In this document: in pieces, positions 12,801 to 22,742 of the stretch
Position numbering within the stretch: the first letter of the stretch is position 1
Layout of the letters: each line of letters opens with the position of its first letter
Assembly: GCF_963576615.1 (NCBI RefSeq)
Contig: NC_088716.1
Span: 3,224,001-3,288,000, forward strand
Direction: 5' to 3'
Origin: Watersipora subatra
Taxonomy: Eukaryota; Bryozoa; Gymnolaemata; Cheilostomatida; Watersiporidae
Length of the DNA stretch: 64,000 bases
Translations under genes and position numbers: made by a program
The notes under the pieces: generated by a model
Told to the model about the DNA's origin: nothing
Databases searched by the model: none
Seen by the model: the letters and a program-made list of their open reading frames with translations, nothing else

Positions 12801-15800
12801 TTTTCTTTTCTGCTCTTGTAGAGCTTTCTTTAAGACAACCTAACATTCGTGATAAGACAACCCTGCCTAAAACATTCGTGAACAACTTACCTAAAATCGT
12901 TATGTATGCATCGTTGTTGAATTTAATTTATCCAAAGCATATTTCTAAGGAGCTTATAACTATTATCTGGTGCTGTTCATCAATACAATCAATAACATAT
13001 CGCAGTAGCTCAGAAGTCAGCAATGTATAACATTACTTACATTTGTGTCTATTTCTATCAAACTTGTTCAAACACCATAAAAACATGCAAAATTTTGTAT
13101 TTCAGCTCCTCTAAAAATGAAATCTGTCAGTTTTTCCGATATCTTGCAATTTACTGTAAGCATATATGAAATATGGCATAGCTAACGCTTGCTACATACC
13201 GTAAGCATATATGAAGTATGGTATAGCTAACGCTTGCTACATACCGTAAGCATATATGAAGTATGGTATAGCTAGCAGTGAAGATACGTAGCAGGCAGTA
13301 TTTAAACGACTATGGCGTGAAAGGTAGACTGAGAGAGAGACAAATCTGAATTCAGCTTAAACATGAACTTAAGGGAGGAACTTTTGTGCAAAGCTAGTAT
13401 AATTCTCATGTTACACCTCCTTTAGAATGTGTGAAACTCCATGGAGATCCGCGTACTTTGCTAGTAACCAGAACACACCAAGCTCTGACACAAAGATTTT
13501 CCATGAATGACTGTTGCCAGTCCAAGTCAATTTCCCCTCAGCTAAATACATGGACTAATGGACTATATCTAAATTTTAGACTGGAATTAAAAAATGTTTC
13601 TCCACAACTACAACGTGTTTAGTGATCAATTCTTATGTTTGAAATATATCGTTTAATTAGATTTGAAATCACAATTGGAGCTATATCAAGTTTGTACCAC
13701 ATAAATGGTAATAAGAAATTGTGCTCACCTAAATGGGAAAGACAACTCTGTTGTTGTTACACCACATTACGCACTAACATATAGTATGTATACTATGATA
13801 CAAGGGTTTCTCAGGGTGCTGTTATATGTATGCATAGTTGAATATCTCGCAATCGCAACGACTCCAGGAGCATAAACACATTACTCACTTGTTTTGTCAT
13901 CCACTGTTTCCCGTGCCTTGTCTATCTCTTCAAACTCCACAGACATGGGGATGGATATCTGGAAGCATAATTAGGCACCGCCTAAGTTCACAAACAAACT
14001 ACAACATGTCGAAGAAGTGCTCATTCAACCCGATTGAGAGTGATAACTCTATGAAAGCTCTTACCTCATTTGGATGTTTCCTGTGAAAGTCCCGAATGTT
14101 CTTAAGTCGAGCATAGAACTCTGAGAACGCGTTTGGTCCGTGTATCGTCTGCATCTCATCAAGCCTCTGCCGATCTCTGTCTTCATACAGCTCAAGTAAT
14201 TCAGCAGCATCCTGAGTGGACCTCTACAAACAAGAACTAGAAACTTGGACTCACTGCATCTGAAGATCTCTCTGCAGCTCCTTGAACTCAAAAATATTGC
14301 ATGAATGTAATTTAACCAAACATACCAGTAAAGATGAACTTCCACAAAATGGTAGCAAATTTTATCAGAAAATATCGGTATTTTCCTATCATTTGCGAGT
14401 GTTTGGATGTTTGAGAGAATCTGACTGCCAGGATGTTCTAAGATTAAAATCGATAAAACTTGATCGTGGTTAAAACAGTCCGATCAAACGAAAGTGCGAT
14501 TATGAGGTCTATAGTTGCAGAGACCGACAGAATAAAGAACAGACTAAAGAAGTGTAACCCTGCAACTTGAACGCGTAATATTGATAGTCGATAACAACTA
14601 TTACAACGATAAGAACTAGTGTCGTCATTTTGCACATAATTTTCTTCTAAGGATTACAGTCGCAGTGAACCTTTGTCGATTGTAGTGTTGAAACATCCTG
14701 GCAATCAGATCACCTCAACCATCAACAACCAGCTCAACAAATATCAATACTTTCTGATAAACTCCACTAAAATTTCGTGTAAGCTCAACTTTAATTCGTT
14801 TGTCATTTTGCAGTCAGTGGCAGTCAGTGGCAGGTGATCAAGAAGCTACGAGTAACTCTCCAGATGCACTCCATCAGCAGGATGACCTCACTGCCTTTAG
14901 CAACACTTCAACAATTACTAGCAGACGTATGACTCAAACAACCTTAGCATATACCTACATCCAAGAGCAGTTTCAGCCTCGTGTCTTTGTTAATCTGATC
15001 TCGTTGCTACAAAAAGAAAAAATGAGATGCATGTGAGTGTTACAGTCATAGACCTATTAACTGTACTTAATAGTTAATATATATTATTATTAATTAAATA
15101 TACAGTCAAACATGGATAACTCGAACTTCAAGGGACCGAGCAAAAGTGTTCGAATTATCAGAGCGTTCAAGTTATCAGAGCACTGTCACAAGTCCATGTA
15201 TTTACTTATTTATTAGTAGATACATGTACATATGCAAACTATACTATAAATCAAAAGCACAAATAGCTTGTTTCAAATTAAATGCTTCTAATGTAAAGTT
15301 TAAAACGTTTTTATCAAAAAGTATAGAGATTTTTCTATCACTTGAGATTGGTTTTATGTTTGAGGTGATGTTATTGCCAGGACGTTTTTTTAGATTGACA
15401 TTGGCAAAACTTGATCGTTGTTGAAATGCTCAAAAGAAAAGACATCTTTTTCTTTTGAGCGTTTTACCCACGATCAATTTTGCCGATCTTTCTTGAAGTT
15501 TATGCAACTTCAAGAAAAAGTTACCAAATAAAAATCCCTTACTTTACCTGGGATTCGTTAAGAGCAACACTCCGAGGCAGTTCAATTAAAAGTTTTACGA
15601 GGTTTAACGGTACATTGTATATCACTCACGCTTTTTGAATGGATACTTATTGAATGTACACACGTATTCTGTGTTTAGGTCAAACGATGAATAGTTTTTT
15701 TAGCTAAGACACGTATACGTTTAATAAAAACAATTCTTAAGACGTTTTAAACATTCAACATTCCGACGTTGATTCAACACGGAATCAACGTCGAAAAACT

Positions 15801-18208
15801 ATTCGTCACGGGCTAGCCGGGTCACGCACTCAAAGATTTTCGCCACGCACATACAAAACAACATGCTGTTTTTGTTTTGTATGTGCGTGGCGAAAATCCT
15901 TGCGCGCGTGACCCGGCAAGCCCGTGCTATTAATCGTATAGCAGTATAAATCAAATTTGACCAAACCTTTAGAAAAGTCGTTGACAAAATTATTTTGCCG
16001 ATGGTGGTAATAACAACGCTTATGAATTACGAAAATATGAGGTTTACTTCTATGGCTTTGAATAAAGTGATTTTCTAAAGCAATAACAACCGTTTCGGTA
16101 GCCGTTGGGCAAAAAAACAGTTCGAATTAACAGTGTTGAGTTCGAGTTATCTATAGCAATTTATCATTACGTGGGAACGGACCAAAGAAACTGTTCGAAT
16201 TAACCATGTTTTCGAGCTATCCGTGGCCGAGTTATCCATGTTTGACTGTATATATATTATTAAATAATAGTCAATAGTTATATTAATTGTCAGTTAATAT
16301 GTTAGTATATTAGTAGTAAATTAACTGTTAATATTTATATTAATTATTAATTAATATGTTAGTATATTAATAGTTAGTTAATTGTTAGTGGTTATATTAA
16401 TTGTCAGTTATTATATGTTAGTATATGTATAGTTAATAGGTCTGATTACAGTGAAGACAAGAGGAAACAGCTAGGAACCTATACCAACAAAAATATCCAA
16501 TCAGCCAAAGGGAAACATATGATCTTTAAAGGCATGATCAACTGCCTACTGCAGAGAGTAAGTACTAGCACTAGGAGAAACTGCAGAGACGGATAAGGAT
16601 ATAATGTTTATGTCAGTCCATTTGTTTCTGATACGCTTATTAGTTTTATAGACCTACAGTCCATGAACTTTAAAGTCTGTGAACTTAGGTACGCATTAAA
16701 GTTGGTGCATTGACCTCTTTTTAAAGTAACCAAAATGATGACTAAAATAAATGATTATGAGTTCTAGGAGTTCTAGGAAAAATGAGGATAAGTTCAACTG
16801 GTTACCTCAACATAGTTACATTCTGTGCGAGCGTTGGTCTTCATGGGGTGTTTAATCCGTATCATTATAGTAGGCTATAGTTATCTAGCTGGGTATGACA
16901 CTAGAGAGCGCTACAACGGCATAATTGTCTTGCGTTGAATGATTTGTTAGAACTTATTTTCATATTGGCGAATATCCATCCCGAAACTGAATCTTGTTAC
17001 AAAAAATAGCTACAGCTGCAAGTTTATCTCGCTTACGTTTTTGTATGATTGCTAAGCAATTAATGTCTATCGCATGCTGTTGTTGATCAATACACAATCG
17101 TATCGCCATGTTACCAGATAGAATGTAAGCCGAGTGTTGATAACAAAGCCATAACTAGCTGTGACTTACAAATGGTGCAGACCATGATTGAAGGTAAACT
17201 TTTTGTTTGATACAGACTCTAGCGTGCAGTAGATCCTCGTTGGCAGCAGAGCTGTGTCCAAATAAATGGTGGTTTGAATACCCTAATATTTGAAACAAAT
17301 CTCCATTGTAGTAATTCAAGTCAGTTTTCATTCGATTTTATTTGAACAAAAGAAAACGTGTTTGGGTAGGAGTTAAATTCTTGTTGAGCGATTTGGGATT
17401 CGACTTCTGCGCAGCACGCAAGTAATTTGCTAGATATTATTTAATCCAAATAGATTTTATTTTATTCAAATCAGCTTGCAATTGATTTGATTTCAATTAA
17501 AAAGTGCTTCACACCAAGCTCTAGTTGGTAGTCATCATAATGGGCCTTCTCAAGGCTATCATTTGGGAAAAGATATACCAACATGTTGTTTTATTATTGT
17601 TGCTTATATCAATAATGACAATGACAGTGACAAGCCTATACACTAATTAAATATTAATATTCAAAGTAACGTAGTTTTTGGCAGTTGCGTAATAAAACGA
17701 TTGGTAAAAGAAAGAAGTTACAAATGGTCTAGTCTACATAATTTAAAAATAAACTGCTGCATGTTTAAATGGCGTATTCTGCATTTTCCACCATCTTTGT
17801 ATCAGAAATACATTGAAACAGCGTGACTAAACTTCCTCGATTGCAATTTACTTCGATGACCATTTTATCATATGATAACTATGGCAGTGCTAACAGAGCG
17901 TAGTGTTTTGCATTTAGGAACGAGAACCAAAAATTACATTAAACAAATATTTCTAAATTTACCAACTATCAAAAAGAAAAGTTACACAAAATGCTCAACC
18001 TATCGTTTATTTACTTGGGTTTGTTCTTGGGCTAATGTAACCTGTTTAATTTAATAACCACAACTTCTGTTAAAGAACAGTCAAGCTGCTCTATACTTGA
18101 AACAATATTTACAGATTTGGCATTATGAAGAGTTTCTTTGACCATAGCATCTGTCAGCCGTTCCCTCTCTTCGTGTATTCTTCGTTGCTGTTCTAAAATG
18201 GTCTCCAT
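781..18208 (-). CDS. SF3A3: SF3A3 (SF3a60), splicing factor 3A subunit 3; complete gene, 12 coding exons
   Basis: Subunit of the SF3a part of the U2 snRNP; it acts in the nucleus in branch-site recognition and prespliceosome assembly. Exons in transcript order: 18208-18113, 15006-14959, 14223-14065, 13958-13889, 10316-10057, 8859-8669, 8380-8270, 7646-7525, 7308-7085, 1315-1225, 1113-1058, 858-781. They sum to 1506 nt, 501 residues plus stop, the same length as human SF3A3. Visible landmarks: N-terminus [23 protein letters not shown] near residue 126; the GTFPGWPKE...LDLSAFSS block (about 223-250); an acidic run (about 355-376); the invariant [18 protein letters not shown]; a matrin-type C2H2 zinc finger with C408, C411, H425 and H431; and the end [13 protein letters not shown]. 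All junctions are in phase. Introns are repeat-laden; intron 9 is 5.8 kb. Residues outside the core motifs diverge clearly from vertebrates. The identification is from remembered family sequence, not a search. Confidence 0.97.
1058..1113 (-). CDS. SF3A3: SF3A3 exon 11
   Basis: 56 nt between tttgtag and a gttaga donor. Encodes [19 protein letters not shown], the family block just before the C-terminal EEYED. Starts phase 1, ends phase 0. Confidence 0.95.
1225..1315 (-). CDS. SF3A3: SF3A3 exon 10, second half of zinc finger
   Basis: 91 nt between ttgcag and gtaagt. Begins [20 protein letters not shown], which supplies the distal His of the matrin-type zinc finger and the strongly conserved segment after it. 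Confidence 0.97.
1891..2550. repeat. 30-bp minisatellite, exactly 22 units, in SF3A3 intron 9
   Basis: The unit (ctatattata + tacatgtata + atattcacag) repeats 22 times in perfect 30-bp register from 1891 to 2550 with only point differences. The unit is ten codons long, so it keeps long open frames on both strands (1829-2518 minus and 1904-2602 plus). These are artefacts, not genes. Confidence 0.97.
2551..3895. other. AT-rich intronic sequence (SF3A3 intron 9)
   Basis: Very AT-rich intron sequence with short direct repeats (tatactattata around 3730-3780). I see no exon or transposon end in it. Confidence 0.4.
3896..4523. mobile_element. MITE family A, copy 1 (TIR CCTACAGGATGAAATTAT)
   Basis: The left end CCCTACAGGATGAAATTATG and right end AATAATTTCATCCTGTAGGA are inverted repeats flanked by TA on both sides (3894-3895, 4524-4525). 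628 bp, no transposase frame. Its inner part (from about 4070) is repeated at 6531-6983, so this is a dispersed family. TA target duplication suggests a Tc1/mariner- or pogo-type mobilising enzyme; that is inference. Confidence 0.8.
4627..5082. repeat. 17-bp minisatellite (tactactactgtatgtg)n
   Basis: About 27 units of 17 bp with a few tac/cac variants and one extra triplet. Because 17 is not a multiple of three, all three plus frames read the same 17-residue peptide register and stay open (4642-5107). These frames are repeat artefacts. Confidence 0.96.
5527..5640 (+). mobile_element. tRNA-derived SINE-like copy
   Basis: A box-like segment (ggtgttagagtgttggtcta) is followed by a degenerate B box and then a body with ctgacttcagagagacagac. 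The same tRNA head plus TGGCTTCAGAC-type body recurs near 35110-35240 and, inverted, near 60715-60815. Ends are not sharply defined. Confidence 0.45.
6023..6325 (+). CDS. Possible intronic ORF of 100 codons, unidentified
   Basis: An ATG in a fair context (gaggcacaATGA) opens 100 codons ([19 protein letters not shown]... ending [11 protein letters not shown]) antisense to SF3A3 inside its intron 9. Composition is protein-like (mixed charge, no simple repeat), unlike neighbouring ORFs. No signal peptide, membrane segment or family motif is visible. It could be a nested single-exon gene, an exon of an antisense transcript, or chance. Confidence 0.3.
   Translation: MTARVVDVIPRRSPTIQRGLEIEVHVEATATADEENISVFKKEQERLYDHKFLANRKNVAIVSHDESFDVNCLTSHVVARESPLTSTQGSDSDIPLLLPK
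6531..6983. mobile_element. MITE family A, copy 2 (left end missing)
   Basis: Matches the element at 3896-4523 from its inner part to the right end, including agaggttttcat...ggtgaaccaac and the terminal TTTTATCCAGTAGGG followed by TA. The left terminal repeat is absent, so this copy is truncated or rearranged. Confidence 0.7.
7085..7308 (-). CDS. SF3A3: SF3A3 exon 9: acidic linker and first half of zinc finger
   Basis: 224 nt between gtttcag and gtaagt. Encodes an Asp/Ser-rich stretch, then [26 protein letters not shown] and the [20 protein letters not shown] zinc-finger half. This is the most diagnostic exon of the gene. Confidence 0.98.
7525..7646 (-). CDS. SF3A3: SF3A3 exon 8
   Basis: 122 nt encoding [20 protein letters not shown] through [10 protein letters not shown], matching the family segment before the acidic linker. 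The acceptor (ttatttggtag) has a weak pyrimidine tract and sits inside the first unit of a 45-bp tandem array (7656-8012). The array repeats the acceptor-like sequence. Confidence 0.96.
7656..8012. repeat. 45-bp minisatellite made of the SF3A3 exon 8 acceptor region
   Basis: Units start at 7656, 7701, 7746, 7791, 7836, 7881, then a shortened unit near 7926 and one at 7963. The unit nearest the exon is the last 45 nt of intron 7. On the minus strand every unit ends in a tatag/atag acceptor-like AG, and the units are 15 codons long, open and in frame with exon 8. Confidence 0.95.
8270..8380 (-). CDS. SF3A3: SF3A3 exon 7
   Basis: 111 nt between ttgcag and gtatgt. Encodes [20 protein letters not shown] and a Lys-rich end ([11 protein letters not shown]), matching the family GTLEERAQRLFSTKGK region. 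Starts phase 2 and ends phase 2. Confidence 0.95.
8669..8859 (-). CDS. SF3A3: SF3A3 exon 6: SAP-like block
   Basis: 191 nt encoding [20 protein letters not shown], then [20 protein letters not shown] and [13 protein letters not shown]. The donor is the non-consensus gttcgt, but phase and homology fix it. The usual Trp after SS is Ala here. Confidence 0.96.
8967..9537. other. SF3A3 intron 5, distal part
   Basis: Intron sequence without a recognised exon. Near 9480-9530 and again after 9910 a degenerate short repeat (cctacctgtagtgta-type) flanks the MITE. Confidence 0.4.
9538..9913. mobile_element. MITE family B, copy with internal minisatellite
   Basis: The ends ACCGTAAAACCTCTAATTGA and (complement) ACCGTATAACCTCTAATTGA are inverted repeats. 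Inside, the subterminal motif gaccgccacctctattt (17 bp) has expanded about 12-fold (9588-9785). Related copies lie at 24039-24802 and from 42546. Confidence 0.8.
10057..10316 (-). CDS. SF3A3: SF3A3 exon 5
   Basis: 260 nt between ttgcag and gtgatt. Encodes [19 protein letters not shown], then the [17 protein letters not shown] block and [14 protein letters not shown]. These are near-invariant in the family. Confidence 0.97.
10877..12125 (+). mobile_element. Internally deleted pogo/Tigger-like DNA transposon
   Basis: Terminal inverted repeats CAGTAATACTTCAACTTACA / complement CAGTCATACTTCGACTTACG are flanked by TA (10875-10876, 12126-12127). 1249 bp. The internal 85-codon frame (11411-11668) has [19 protein letters not shown], like the N-terminal DNA-binding half of Tigger transposases, joined directly to a tail with [17 protein letters not shown], like the Tigger C-terminus. 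The catalytic DDE core is missing, so the element is non-autonomous. Confidence 0.75.
12128..13888. other. SF3A3 intron 4, proximal part
   Basis: Intron sequence. It holds a 45-bp direct repeat in three copies (13142-13276) and nothing else I can name. The ORF at 13431-13622 has no support. Confidence 0.4.
13142..13276. repeat. 45-bp direct repeat, three copies
   Basis: The unit gtaagcatatatgaagtatg...gctaacgcttgctacatacc occurs three times in tandem, the third incomplete. Confidence 0.85.
13889..13958 (-). CDS. SF3A3: SF3A3 exon 4
   Basis: 70 nt between ttccag and gtgagt. Encodes [20 protein letters not shown], matching the family [17 protein letters not shown]. Ends phase 1. Confidence 0.95.
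14065..14223 (-). CDS. SF3A3: SF3A3 exon 3
   Basis: 159 nt, 53 codons, between tttgtag and gtaaga. Encodes [41 protein letters not shown]. The GPN-FSEFY and DFHRKHPNE parts are invariant family motifs. Confidence 0.97.
14959..15006 (-). CDS. SF3A3: SF3A3 exon 2 (48-nt mini-exon)
   Basis: Sixteen codons [16 protein letters not shown] between tttgtag and gtaggt, both flanks in phase 0. Aligns with the family TLRDQINSDHRTRAM stretch; only the DQIN core is well kept. Confidence 0.9.
15103..16248. mobile_element. MITE family C, copy 1 (pogo-like ends, TA target site)
   Basis: The left end CAGTCAAACATGGATAACTC and the right end, its inverse (gagttatccatgtttgactg), are flanked by TA. 1146 bp, no transposase frame. 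A near-identical second copy lies at 28665-29792. Both contain a long internal stem-loop (15807-15926 here) with a gcgtgacccggc-type stem and a cacgcacatacaaaac inner arm. Confidence 0.88.
16255..16440. repeat. Degenerate AT-rich tandem repeat
   Basis: Roughly 40-60-bp imperfect units of gttaatatgttagtatatta type directly beside the MITE. No function is visible. Confidence 0.6.
16441..18112. other. SF3A3 intron 1, proximal part
   Basis: Unique-looking intron sequence. No exon, repeat array or transposon ends were recognised. Confidence 0.4.
18113..18208 (-). CDS. SF3A3: SF3A3 exon 1 with start codon
   Basis: ATG at 18208-18206 in context agATGGAG. 32 codons [20 protein letters not shown]...HNAKS end at a gtaaat donor. 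[10 protein letters not shown] is the conserved family N-terminus, which fixes the start. The 5' UTR and promoter lie to the right and are not resolved. Confidence 0.97.
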
Positions 18209-19856
18209 CTTTTATTTTATCTTTAGCGATTGCGGCTGTCGAAGGCGAAACGAAGTTCTTAGCACGCCGATTGTAAGACCAATCAAATTGAATGTGTAAT
18301 TATTTCGTTCTATAATTGGCTTGTAAAAGCAACTATGCGCTAGTTCTATTTAAACCTTTTCTTATTTTTATTCGTATTAACGTCGTTACGCCGACTTGGG
18401 ATTCAAAGACCGGTACTTTCGTAGTTTTCCTTACACCCGTCTACTAATGCAGAATTGGTCGACATGGCGGGTAAACGAAACGAATTGCTGACATAATGCA
18501 TTTGCTATCCTTCCTTACCTAAGGGCCTACTCGTGTACGTTTGGATTGGGTTTGGGGAGAGTCCGAGAGTGTTCTTTCTAAAAGCCCTCACATGTGTCAT
18601 TTTAAAGTTTGCAAATTGCTGATAAAATATCTAAATGTTTCCTTATATGGTATAATACTTGTGAAGTTGGCTCAGTAGACGATCGAATTTGCGAATGTAC
18701 ATGTGTGAGCTAAGGTAGACGAATTTGAAGTGCGCAGAATTGTAACAGCATCCTTTGCTATTAGGTTTTAACTCAAGTGTTACTCTAACAAAATATTGAA
18801 TTTGTGGTTTTTTGAAATGATTATTTTAGTCACTATAAAAGCATTTCAACATCTTTAACTGACAAACAAATTGTCATTCATATAAATTTCAATTCTTATC
18901 TTGCTTTTTATTCCTCACACATCGTTGAGACACTTATTTACGGCTGGTTTTGTTTGTGTAGATTGTGCCTTATTGTCTGAATTTTTGCTTCTCATGCTGA
19001 ATTTTTGCTTCTTATGAAAAATCCTTGGTAAACTAACTCTTCAACGTGATTGTATTGAGATCACTGAGTGATGGATGCTCTTCCACTGGCTATAAAATTA
19101 TGAAGCATGTCATTAGTCAAGCTTTTCTTATGTGCTTCATGATTTTGTTCATATAAAAAAGGTTATTTGATTTTTTTTTCGTAGTAGCTGATCTTTTCAA
19201 AATTTTGAGAAAATTTTTCGCTTTAGCTGTTAAGCTAGTTCTCGCCTTAAATACAAAAATAACTGCATCATGCTATTATTTTTATGTAGGTTTTTAGATA
19301 ATCTGCTGTCATAGTCTCCACAGCTGCAGTATATAATTTTATATAATATCTATCAAGACTATTGTAAGTAAACATTATTTACTAGCGGCATTGCAAAGAG
19401 CTGGCTTCATTATTTGCTTATCTTCATTTGAATAGGACTGTTAAACTTAAGGTTATCCTGGAGTATGCCCCGAGATGTTTTGTCTCTTGTTATTGAAATT
19501 AGTCTATGCACATCCATACCCATTAGCAGTAAATTGTCACTCTCAAAACTGTTGTGGACAACCTAGTGGGATAATCAAACAAACTAGTGTTGTGGTTTGT
19601 ATCACCGGTACAAGTTAGAATTTGTTAGTCCCAACACTGACGCATGGGGTACACTTGAGATTACTAAAAGCCTATTTAATAGTTCACACTTTATCATTTC
19701 ATCTTGCAAAAAGTCATGATTATTTTCGGAAAAATAAAAGAGTTATATCTTTTTGATTTACCTAAATCTTTTCGACGTTTACAATTTTGTGATAAGTTTG
19801 ATTTTTTCACTAATTGTGTAGTCACTACTGGATAGTCAATCAGATCTAATGTCAGC
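18209..19856. other. Intergenic region between divergent SF3A3 and cry
   Basis: No exon or transposon end was recognised. It should contain the SF3A3 promoter, but no TATA box or clear initiator is visible next to the start codon. Confidence 0.4.
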
Positions 19857-20352
19857 ATCTTCACATCTTCAACAAAATTATCTCCACCTTATCTCCACCA
19901 CGGCCGCACATAATTATGGAGACTCAACTTTAGGAAACCACGAATCCTTTACCAACCTAATAGCATACATTTGTTCTAAGTGTTCACCAAGATGGAGAGC
20001 TGACCATGCATTTAATACCTTGTTTCATGTGCTCTAAGATATTCCTAAGCGTGTTTTTGTCAGATGTGGATTAGGTATCATGGTTCACATGTAAGCCCAC
20101 ATGGTTTATATGTACATGTAGATAGCTAAACCCTGTGGGTTTTTTTCTTTTTTGATATATGAAACCTCTATAAATGTTTGTACCCACTATGTTTACTGTT
20201 ACTCTATGAAAGGGTGTAATATCTATGAATTGGTGTAAATTCTATGGTTGTATACTAATAGCTGTAATGAGTGACTGTTTTCCCTAGCATAATAAATTGC
20301 AATGGTGGAACGTCGCCTCTCACCTATGATATATTCACTCACGTTAACAAGC
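19857..20352 (+). repeat. Duplicate of cry intron 3 plus the first 55 bases of exon 4
   Basis: About 500 bp parallel to 30907-31372: shared landmarks are tctccaccacgg/tctacaccacgg, gaccatgcatttaata, tattcctaagcgtgtttttg, aaccctgtgggttt, atgaaagggtgtaatatc, and the acceptor plus exon start ccctagcataata. The exon part keeps an open frame ([21 protein letters not shown]) with E to N, P to S and T to N changes and then diverges. It lies 2.2 kb upstream of cry exon 1 on the same strand. Confidence 0.85.
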
Positions 20353-22186
20353 TATCTCGAATTAGAAACATTATTAGCTCACTCCAGATCTTCCGTTAAT
20401 ACACTATCACTGGGCATTTGTAAAATTTTACAGTTATTCTGATATGCATAGTTTAGATTGGCTAACATTCTAAAAATAGGTTTCTCATAGTGTTTCCAAA
20501 ATTTGGCCGCAAATTCTAGGCAAATGTCCACACAATGTGCTAATATTAGACATACAATCAATATTGCAACATGACAATTATTTTTTATCGAAAAGCAACC
20601 ATTAAGTGATTTTATAATTTAGATACCTTATGTAAATTTTATTTTCAAGTCAAAAATTCACAGTAGGTTGTTATATTTATCCTGTTCAAAACACTCAACA
20701 CATAGTTGGCATCACATGTTTTTCTTTTTCCGTATCAATAAATCAATTTTTATTAGTTTAGGATTTATTTTTATCTGTTCAGAGAGTATTTTAGTGGCAA
20801 CCAGGTAGTTCTCATACCAACTGTAAATGTGTTGGCTCTTAAAGATATTTAGGTATTTCGTTGACCCGCCTGCCGAACCTTAAATATGTACTGGTGATGA
20901 AATCACTTTTATGTGATGCATGGCTACTTCTTGGCAATCATCTAATCCAAGACCATTCTGGAAGTTGAAAGGAGCTTTATATAATCTGTCTGGGTTTGAC
21001 AATTTTTTCAGTTTCAGCCATCATCAACAATCTTAGCAATAAGGCCATTTGTACCAGAGTTTGAGACTATATAAACTCCCACACAATTAGTTTGACTCAG
21101 CTTTCCTTGACTTAGATTGAGGCTGCTGTACAACCTGATTATTCTTTTAACTCGTACTAAAGATGTCTGTCCTGTTTCTGTAAGCTGGCTGATACATACC
21201 CAACCCATAAGAGCTGCTGGCCGTATGCAAGTAATACCTAGCTAGTCTCGGCTCGTAGCGCTCGCTCTTAATCTGCACGCAGTGCATGATATAAAAACAC
21301 GCGGATCAATAGAGCAAATGTCACGCTCGGCTCACGCGCTGTGAGAAGACACCGTGTGAGAGAAGTGTCAATAACTAGGGGCGGATTGCTATGTAGGAAT
21401 GGTTGCCTCGTGACCTACTTGTTCTGCATGACTGATTATCACGAAATAATTGAACGCAGTAATGTCTCAGTAGTGTATTGTTGTGGAGAATATAACGAGG
21501 CTGTCTGAAATAAAAGGGCATATGTAATCTTTAAAAATTTTGTGTTTGGGAGGTTAACGTGTAGCATGGAAACTCTTGTCAGCAGTTGTTATGGATTTCC
21601 ATACGCAGTTTTTAGTTCAGTTGTGTTCATATAAACAAGTATTTTTGTTATATCCTGTATGGAATTATTAAACTAGCTAGTGAAACAATAACTGCATTTG
21701 ATACAAACCATTTTGTCTCTTTTGTAATTCTTGCTATTTTTACAACATAACTCTAATTTGTATTGGAAGAAACACCCAATTGGTAATAGTAAACTATACA
21801 CAATAACAAATAATAAAATAAATAGTGAACAATAAGTAATAAAATAAATAACCTTTTCTAGACAGCTGGACTCAAAGGAACATGGTTTGTATGGTTTAGT
21901 TACAGGTCTAACGATACAGAATTGTTACACAGAACAATACACCTTGCAAATAATTGCAAGCTTGTTTTCAAATCATGAACCTATCAACTTATATTGTGTT
22001 TATTGTTAGGCTTAGCAAATCCGTAAATATTATTGTTATAACATGTGAAAGTCTGCTAGGGTTACCCATCGAGGCTGCCCACTTTCTTCATTGTATTCTA
22101 CAAGGATATTGTGTTTGCGTCCCCTTTTGTTTAACTCACAAACTCACCACTGCGACTTCTTCAATTGGTTTTTCAGCTATCGTTAT

Positions 22187-22234
22187 GAAAAATAATGATA
22201 GCTAGCGTTCACACGCTAGCTATCATTATTTTTC
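22187..22234. other. Perfect 22-bp inverted repeat upstream of cry
   Basis: The arms 22187-22208 and 22213-22234 are perfect reverse complements around a 4-base loop (tcac). The stem holds gatagctagcg. It lies about 350 bp before the cry start codon. It may be a cruciform or regulatory element, or a small fold-back insertion. Confidence 0.85.
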
Positions 22235-22486
22235 AACAGCGATTACATAACAGCAAGAAATTAACTTGCTAACAGCTTGTAATTAGCCGGCACAGTCGCA
22301 GCTAGTAGCTGTAGTCATTTCCATTTCCATGCACTCTTCTTTGTCATTATCTCTTGTCAGGTTGCAATCACATGGTTTTTCACACATTTCTGTACGAGCC
22401 GTTTGCATCGATGAACCAATGCCCTCTGAACACCTTTAGATATTTATATTGAATCCATGGTTATAATAGCGTGACAACTATTGATT

Positions 22487-22494
22487 TATAAATA
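22487..22494 (+). promoter_or_regulatory. Candidate TATA box of cry
   Basis: TATAAATA lies 86 bp before the cry start codon, which would put transcription start near 22517 and give a 5' UTR of about 60 nt. No canonical CACGTG E-box was seen between 22200 and 22580. Confidence 0.35.
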
Positions 22495-22579
22495 GATGCG
22501 TGCGTAGACAGAGTGTATTTATACGCAGGACGTGTCCTCATGAGTCGCAGATGTGGCGCGTTGTGTATCTACCACAAAC

Positions 22580-22742
22580 ATGGCTCCGGCAGGCAGTGAG
22601 ATAATGGCGAAGTCGGACAAGGTGGTTGCAGTCCACTGGTTCAGACAGGACCTGCGGTTGCATGATAATCCGGCACTTTGTGCTGCTCTGGATGGGGCTG
22701 ACCAGTTCTACCCCGTCTTTATCTTTGATGGAAAAGTGGCTA
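22580..22742 (+). CDS. cry1: cry exon 1
   Basis: 163 nt ending at a gtaagt donor. Encodes [15 protein letters not shown] then [16 protein letters not shown] and [12 protein letters not shown], the classical N-terminus of the photolyase domain. Ends phase 1. Confidence 0.96.

Noticed and set aside
22553-22579. Upstream extension of the cry frame to 22553
   Set aside because: The codon there is GTG; the first ATG in frame with good context is 22580.
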